This document shows positions 62,701-64,000 of a stretch of DNA of 64,000 nt, piece by piece. This stretch comes from an uncultured Flavobacteriales bacterium (lineage in GTDB: Bacteria > Bacteroidota > Bacteroidia > Flavobacteriales > Crocinitomicaceae). The notes beneath the pieces are model-generated. The model worked only from the letters and a program-made list of their open reading frames with translations. It made no database searches and had not been told where the DNA came from. Within the stretch, counting starts at the first letter, position 1. The number at the start of each line of letters is the position of its first letter. The DNA lies in the NCBI GenBank assembly GCA_946480085.1, contig CAMLHZ010000007.1, positions 124,001 to 188,000 on the forward strand, given 5' to 3'. A program made the position numbers and the translations under genes.

Positions 62701-64000
62701 GCTAATGCAACAATAGCTGGTACAACAACTGTTTGTCAGAATGATCCTGCCCCAACGGTTACGTTTACAGGTTCCGCAGATGCACCAATTTATACATTCA
62801 CTTACAATATCGATGGCGGTGGTTCTCAAACTGTTTCCACTGCTGCTGGAGTGAATACAGCAACTGTTACGGCGCCAACTGGAACTGCTGGAACGTTCGT
62901 TTACAATCTTACAAATGTTGTTGGAGCAAGTGGTTGTCCAAGTACTTTGACACAATCTGTAACAATTACTGTTTCACCAACACCTACCGCTTCGTTAAGC
63001 CCGGATATGTCGTGGTGTGAAGGTGGGTTTGGTAACATCGTTATTACTGGAACACCTAATGCTACGGTATCTTACAGCGTTGGAGCAACAAATTCAACTA
63101 TTGTTTTGGATGGAACGGGTACTGCAACCATCAATACAAATACAATCTCAACAACAACTTCGTTTACCTTAACGCTTACGAGTGTTCAGTCTACTGCTGG
63201 TTGTGTTGCGCCGTTGAATACCGATGTTGATATTACAATAAATCCCGCTCCTGTAGCAGATGCAATTGCTGATATTGAGGTTTGTCCTGGTCAGGCGGTG
63301 AATGTTCCAGCGTTTACTTCTGTTCCAACGGGAGCAACTTTTGGCTGGTCTAATAACAATATTTCTATTGGACTTGGTGCAAACGGCTTAGGTGATATTG
63401 CGTCTTTCACTGGAACGAATTCAACTACAACTGATAATGTTGCAGTAATCACCTATATTCCTTCATTAGGCGGGTGTTTAGGTGCAGCAGAAACGTTCTC
63501 CATTATTGTTCATCCAACTCCAATTGCTAATGCGGGTGTGGACGTTTCAATTTGTGAAGATGGAACCTTGCCGTTTATCGGAGCTCCAGCCGTGGCAGGA
63601 AACACATATCAATGGAATCCTCCAGCAGGATTAAGTTCTTCTACAGCGGCTAATCCTCAGGTTCAGAACAATACACCAGGTACAACAAATTACGCATTAA
63701 CTGTAACGTCTGCTTTCGGATGTGTGAGCACAGATAATGTTCAGGTAACGTTCAATGCTCTTCCTGTTGTTAGTTTTAACGCTGCCGGAGAAGGTTGTTC
63801 TCCGTTGACAGTAACGTTTACAAATACTTCAGCGAATAGTGTTGAATGTATTTGGAATATTGAAAGCGTAGGAATTGTTGATGATTGCAGCACATTCTCG
63901 GAAGTGTTTACAACTGCCGGAACTTATGATGTAAGCTTGACTATCACCGATGCGAACGGTTGTACAAATTCATTGTCACAATTCGATATCATCAAGGTTT
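56752..64000 (+). CDS. Giant secreted adhesin-like protein with 14 tandem 93-residue repeats (C-terminus outside window)
   Basis: Open from ATG at 56752 to the window edge, at least 2,416 codons. Signal peptide MRKMLLIQGLMVLLLLC... cleaves near LLAQGG. An N-terminal jelly-roll-like region, Ig-like segments (about 380-600) and a proprotein-convertase P domain (about 610-718, VNINHTWDEDITLRLQCPGG) precede the array. Fourteen repeats run from residue 774 to about 2076, nearly all exactly 93 residues, each built on TVCQNAASPVITFTGANGTA and YTFTYNINGGANQTVSSGAG. PKD-like domains follow. The protein is probably a T9SS cargo with a C-terminal sorting domain beyond the window. Confidence 0.9.
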   Translation, partial: MRKMLLIQGLMVLLLLCPSILLAQGGTSLTAPGTNITLPFSAAGSTVGAVNNVDDPDPTVVPASTQDNGPDWVYRTCATSTAPVYITVNFTPGGVATPVLPVINVYYDNAGTWMLMATGGVTGDVDQTVGLPFVPSFVGMCYYIVIESPNASGFTYNVNVTTTTLPTQVLPTQPGCTNMGFDNGTTSGWTGNWGHSITNGTAGAQTPIYTPIFGTTNTGHHGVTTAGLDTYVGVIQKVCPLIPANTNSMMLGDGPNASYGGAQLMQKFSVTASNALLTYYYAAVMQDAGADHANYEQPFFKIEALDCSGNPIVCGNYLVTGGPGIPGFVQIPGSSVYYKDWTPVLLDLTPYIGSCVTIKFTIGDCARGAHFAYAYLDATCGPLQITAPPTVCQYTSTSLTAPSGALSYSWVNTAAPATVLSTSNPYTFTPTVTGTSTYQCTMTNVAGCNSTVTTTVTVNPTPQISVTNPPAVCAPNTVNITAASVVSITSGSGTVSYYSDAACTIPIASPGAITTSGTYYIKILNGNGCFDVKPVTVVVNPSPTVNVTTADQSICVGQSVNLNSTLAPAGVNVPVTFTNTTDFNITDASGTPTVSPITVSGITPQTAGVLPIVSVSVNINHTWDEDITLRLQCPGGTFIELTSQNGLDGNNYTNTVFVPTGGTAITAGTAPFTGNFTPEQAFSLLNACAVNGTWNLLAYDLFSGDTGTLLDWSITFNNFVPTTFAWSPTSNMTGSTTLTPTVSPTTTTTYTLTATSGSGGCTASDPVTITVNPLPTATISGTTTVCQNAASPVITFTGANGTAPYTFTYNINGGANQTVSSGAGATATVNAPTGTVGTFTYNLVSVTSAATCSQTQTGSAIITVNPLPTATISGTTSVCQNAATPVITFTGANGTAPYVFTYNINGGANQTVSSGAGSTATVNAPTGTVGTFTYNLVSVTSATTCSQTQAGSAIVTINPLPTATISGTTTVCQNAASPVITFTGANATAPYTFTYNINGGANQTVSSGAGTTATVNAPTGTAGTFTYNLVNVSVASGCSQTQTGSAIVTVNPLPTATISGTTTVCQNAASPVVTFTGANGTAPYTFTYNINGGANQTISSGAGTTATVNAPTTITGTFTYNLVSVSVASGCNQTQTGSAIITVNPLPNATISGTTTVCQNAASPNITFTGSLGTAPYTFTYNINGGANQTVSSGAGTTATVAVPTGTVGTFTYNLVSVSAANGCVNVVPGNAVVTVNPLPTATISGTTTVCQNAASPVITFTGANGAAPYTFTYNINGGANQTVSSGAGSTATVNAPTGTAGTFTYNLVSVSVATGCSQTQTGSAVITVNPLPTATISGTTTVCQNAASPVITFTGANGTAPYTFTYNINGAANQTVSSGAGSTATVNAPTGTVGTFTYNLVSVSSSTGCSQTQTGSAIITVNPLPTATISGTATICQNGTSPVITFTGAGGAAPYTFTYNINGGANQTVSSGAGSTATVNAPTGTAGTFTYNLVSVSIATGCPQTQTGSAVVTINPLPTATVSGTTTVCQGLAAPTVTFTGANGTAPYTITYNINGGANQTIVTDAAGLATVTASTAVIGTFTYNLVSVQGANGCSQSQTGSAVITITSMPTATISGTTTVCQNSTSPSITFTGANGLAPYVFTYSINGGANQTVSSGGSNSATVAAPTGTVGVFTYTLVDVSSASGCGQTQTGNSVVTVIALPTATIAGTTTVCQNAASPVITFTGANGTAPYTFTYNINGGASQTVSSGAGATATVNAPTGTVGTFTYNLVSVSSANTCSQAQTGSAIITIDPLPTATISGATTICQNGTAPNVTLTGSGGTAPYTFTYNINGGANQTISTTVGNSVTIAAPTATVGTFTYNLVSVSGANGCGQNQTGSTVITVQGLPTAVIAGTTTVCLNATSPTITLTGSLGSAPYTFTYNLNGGVNQTLVSNAAGVGTISAPTTVAGTFTYNLVSVASSTGCSQNVSGTSTVTVNPAANATIAGTTTVCQNDPAPTVTFTGSADAPIYTFTYNIDGGGSQTVSTAAGVNTATVTAPTGTAGTFVYNLTNVVGASGCPSTLTQSVTITVSPTPTASLSPDMSWCEGGFGNIVITGTPNATVSYSVGATNSTIVLDGTGTATINTNTISTTTSFTLTLTSVQSTAGCVAPLNTDVDITINPAPVADAIADIEVCPGQAVNVPAFTSVPTGATFGWSNNNISIGLGANGLGDIASFTGTNSTTTDNVAVITYIPSLGGCLGAAETFSIIVHPTPIANAGVDVSICEDGTLPFIGAPAVAGNTYQWNPPAGLSSSTAANPQVQNNTPGTTNYALTVTSAFGCVSTDNVQVTFNALPVVSFNAAGEGCSPLTVTFTNTSANSVECIWNIESVGIVDDCSTFSEVFTTAGTYDVSLTITDANGCTNSLSQFDIIKV
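59071..62979 (+). repeat. Fourteen tandem 279-bp coding repeats
   Basis: Unit starts fall at 59071, 59350, 59629, 59908, 60187, 60466, 60745, 61024, 61303, 61582, 61861, 62140, 62419 and 62698: exactly 279 bases apart, the last being 282. Third-codon positions vary between copies while spacing does not. Each unit keeps two cysteines, except where the TVCQN cysteine is TVCLN. Confidence 0.9.

Noticed and set aside
59122..62955. Long antisense frames across the adhesin repeats, rich in Cys and Trp
   Set aside because: They recur at the same phase in each 279-base unit and are the by-product of repeated codons in the sense gene; composition is implausible.

Overview
The window is a dense, roughly 39-40% GC stretch of chromosome from a Bacteroidota bacterium. 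It is most likely a flavobacterium-like lineage such as Crocinitomicaceae, but that rank is inference. Support comes from several independent signs: type IX secretion (T9SS) components and C-terminal sorting domains, gldA, PorP/SprF and DUF2490/DUF4836-type families, a giant repeat adhesin, and recurrent upstream elements matching the Bacteroidota -7 promoter TAnnTTTG. Several of those elements lie only 5-15 bases from the start codon and so decide between alternative starts. No rRNA, tRNA, CRISPR array, insertion sequence or prophage gene was recognised.

Layout. 1-9 kb: a phased operator-like array, a MutS2-type ATPase without an Smr domain, a tricorn-like S41 protease, a lytic transglycosylase, MsrB, a lipoprotein and an unknown protein. 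9.7-12.8 kb: a minus-strand operon for an envelope redox-looking set (DUF5777 barrel, YceI, small membrane protein, two single-heme c-type proteins). 13-26 kb: housekeeping (truA, tyrS, rsgA, dtd), a PorP/SprF protein, a queuosine-precursor-type transporter, gldA, secreted parallel beta-helix and FGE-like proteins, and a knot of pyrophosphohydrolases (two MazG-like, one Nudix). 26-32 kb: a phosphate block with a PiT transporter and DUF47 protein divergent from DUF2490 and OprO/P-like porin genes, followed by a PhoB-type regulator. The 360-base divergent region carries three 11-bp-phased PHO-box-like elements. 32-34 kb: a candidate small RNA, an RprY-type regulator, a 56-residue membrane protein and tsaB. 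34-43.5 kb: a complete trpEGDCFBA operon back to back with aroA. 43.6-56.7 kb: a PQQ-type sugar dehydrogenase with a T9SS tail, tandem DUF4139 paralogs, an EI24 protein, purB and lnt. 56.7 kb to the end: the first 2,416 codons of a giant secreted protein with 14 tandem 93-residue repeats.

The strongest regulatory find lies between trpE and aroA. On the minus strand a 12-codon leader peptide with tandem Trp codons precedes an antiterminator/terminator pair in front of trpE. On the plus strand a 16-codon leader peptide with Tyr, Phe and Trp codons precedes a terminator in front of aroA. The two look like divergent transcription attenuators, one sensing tryptophan and the other all three aromatic amino acids, so shikimate-pathway flux and the tryptophan branch would be set separately from one intergenic region.

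Other structure includes two 24-bp perfect palindromes upstream of tyrS, several hairpin-forming low-complexity intergenic repeats, and TonB-receptor-like N-terminal sequence embedded in the paired DUF4139 proteins. All functional calls rest on motif recognition by eye; no database search was run.
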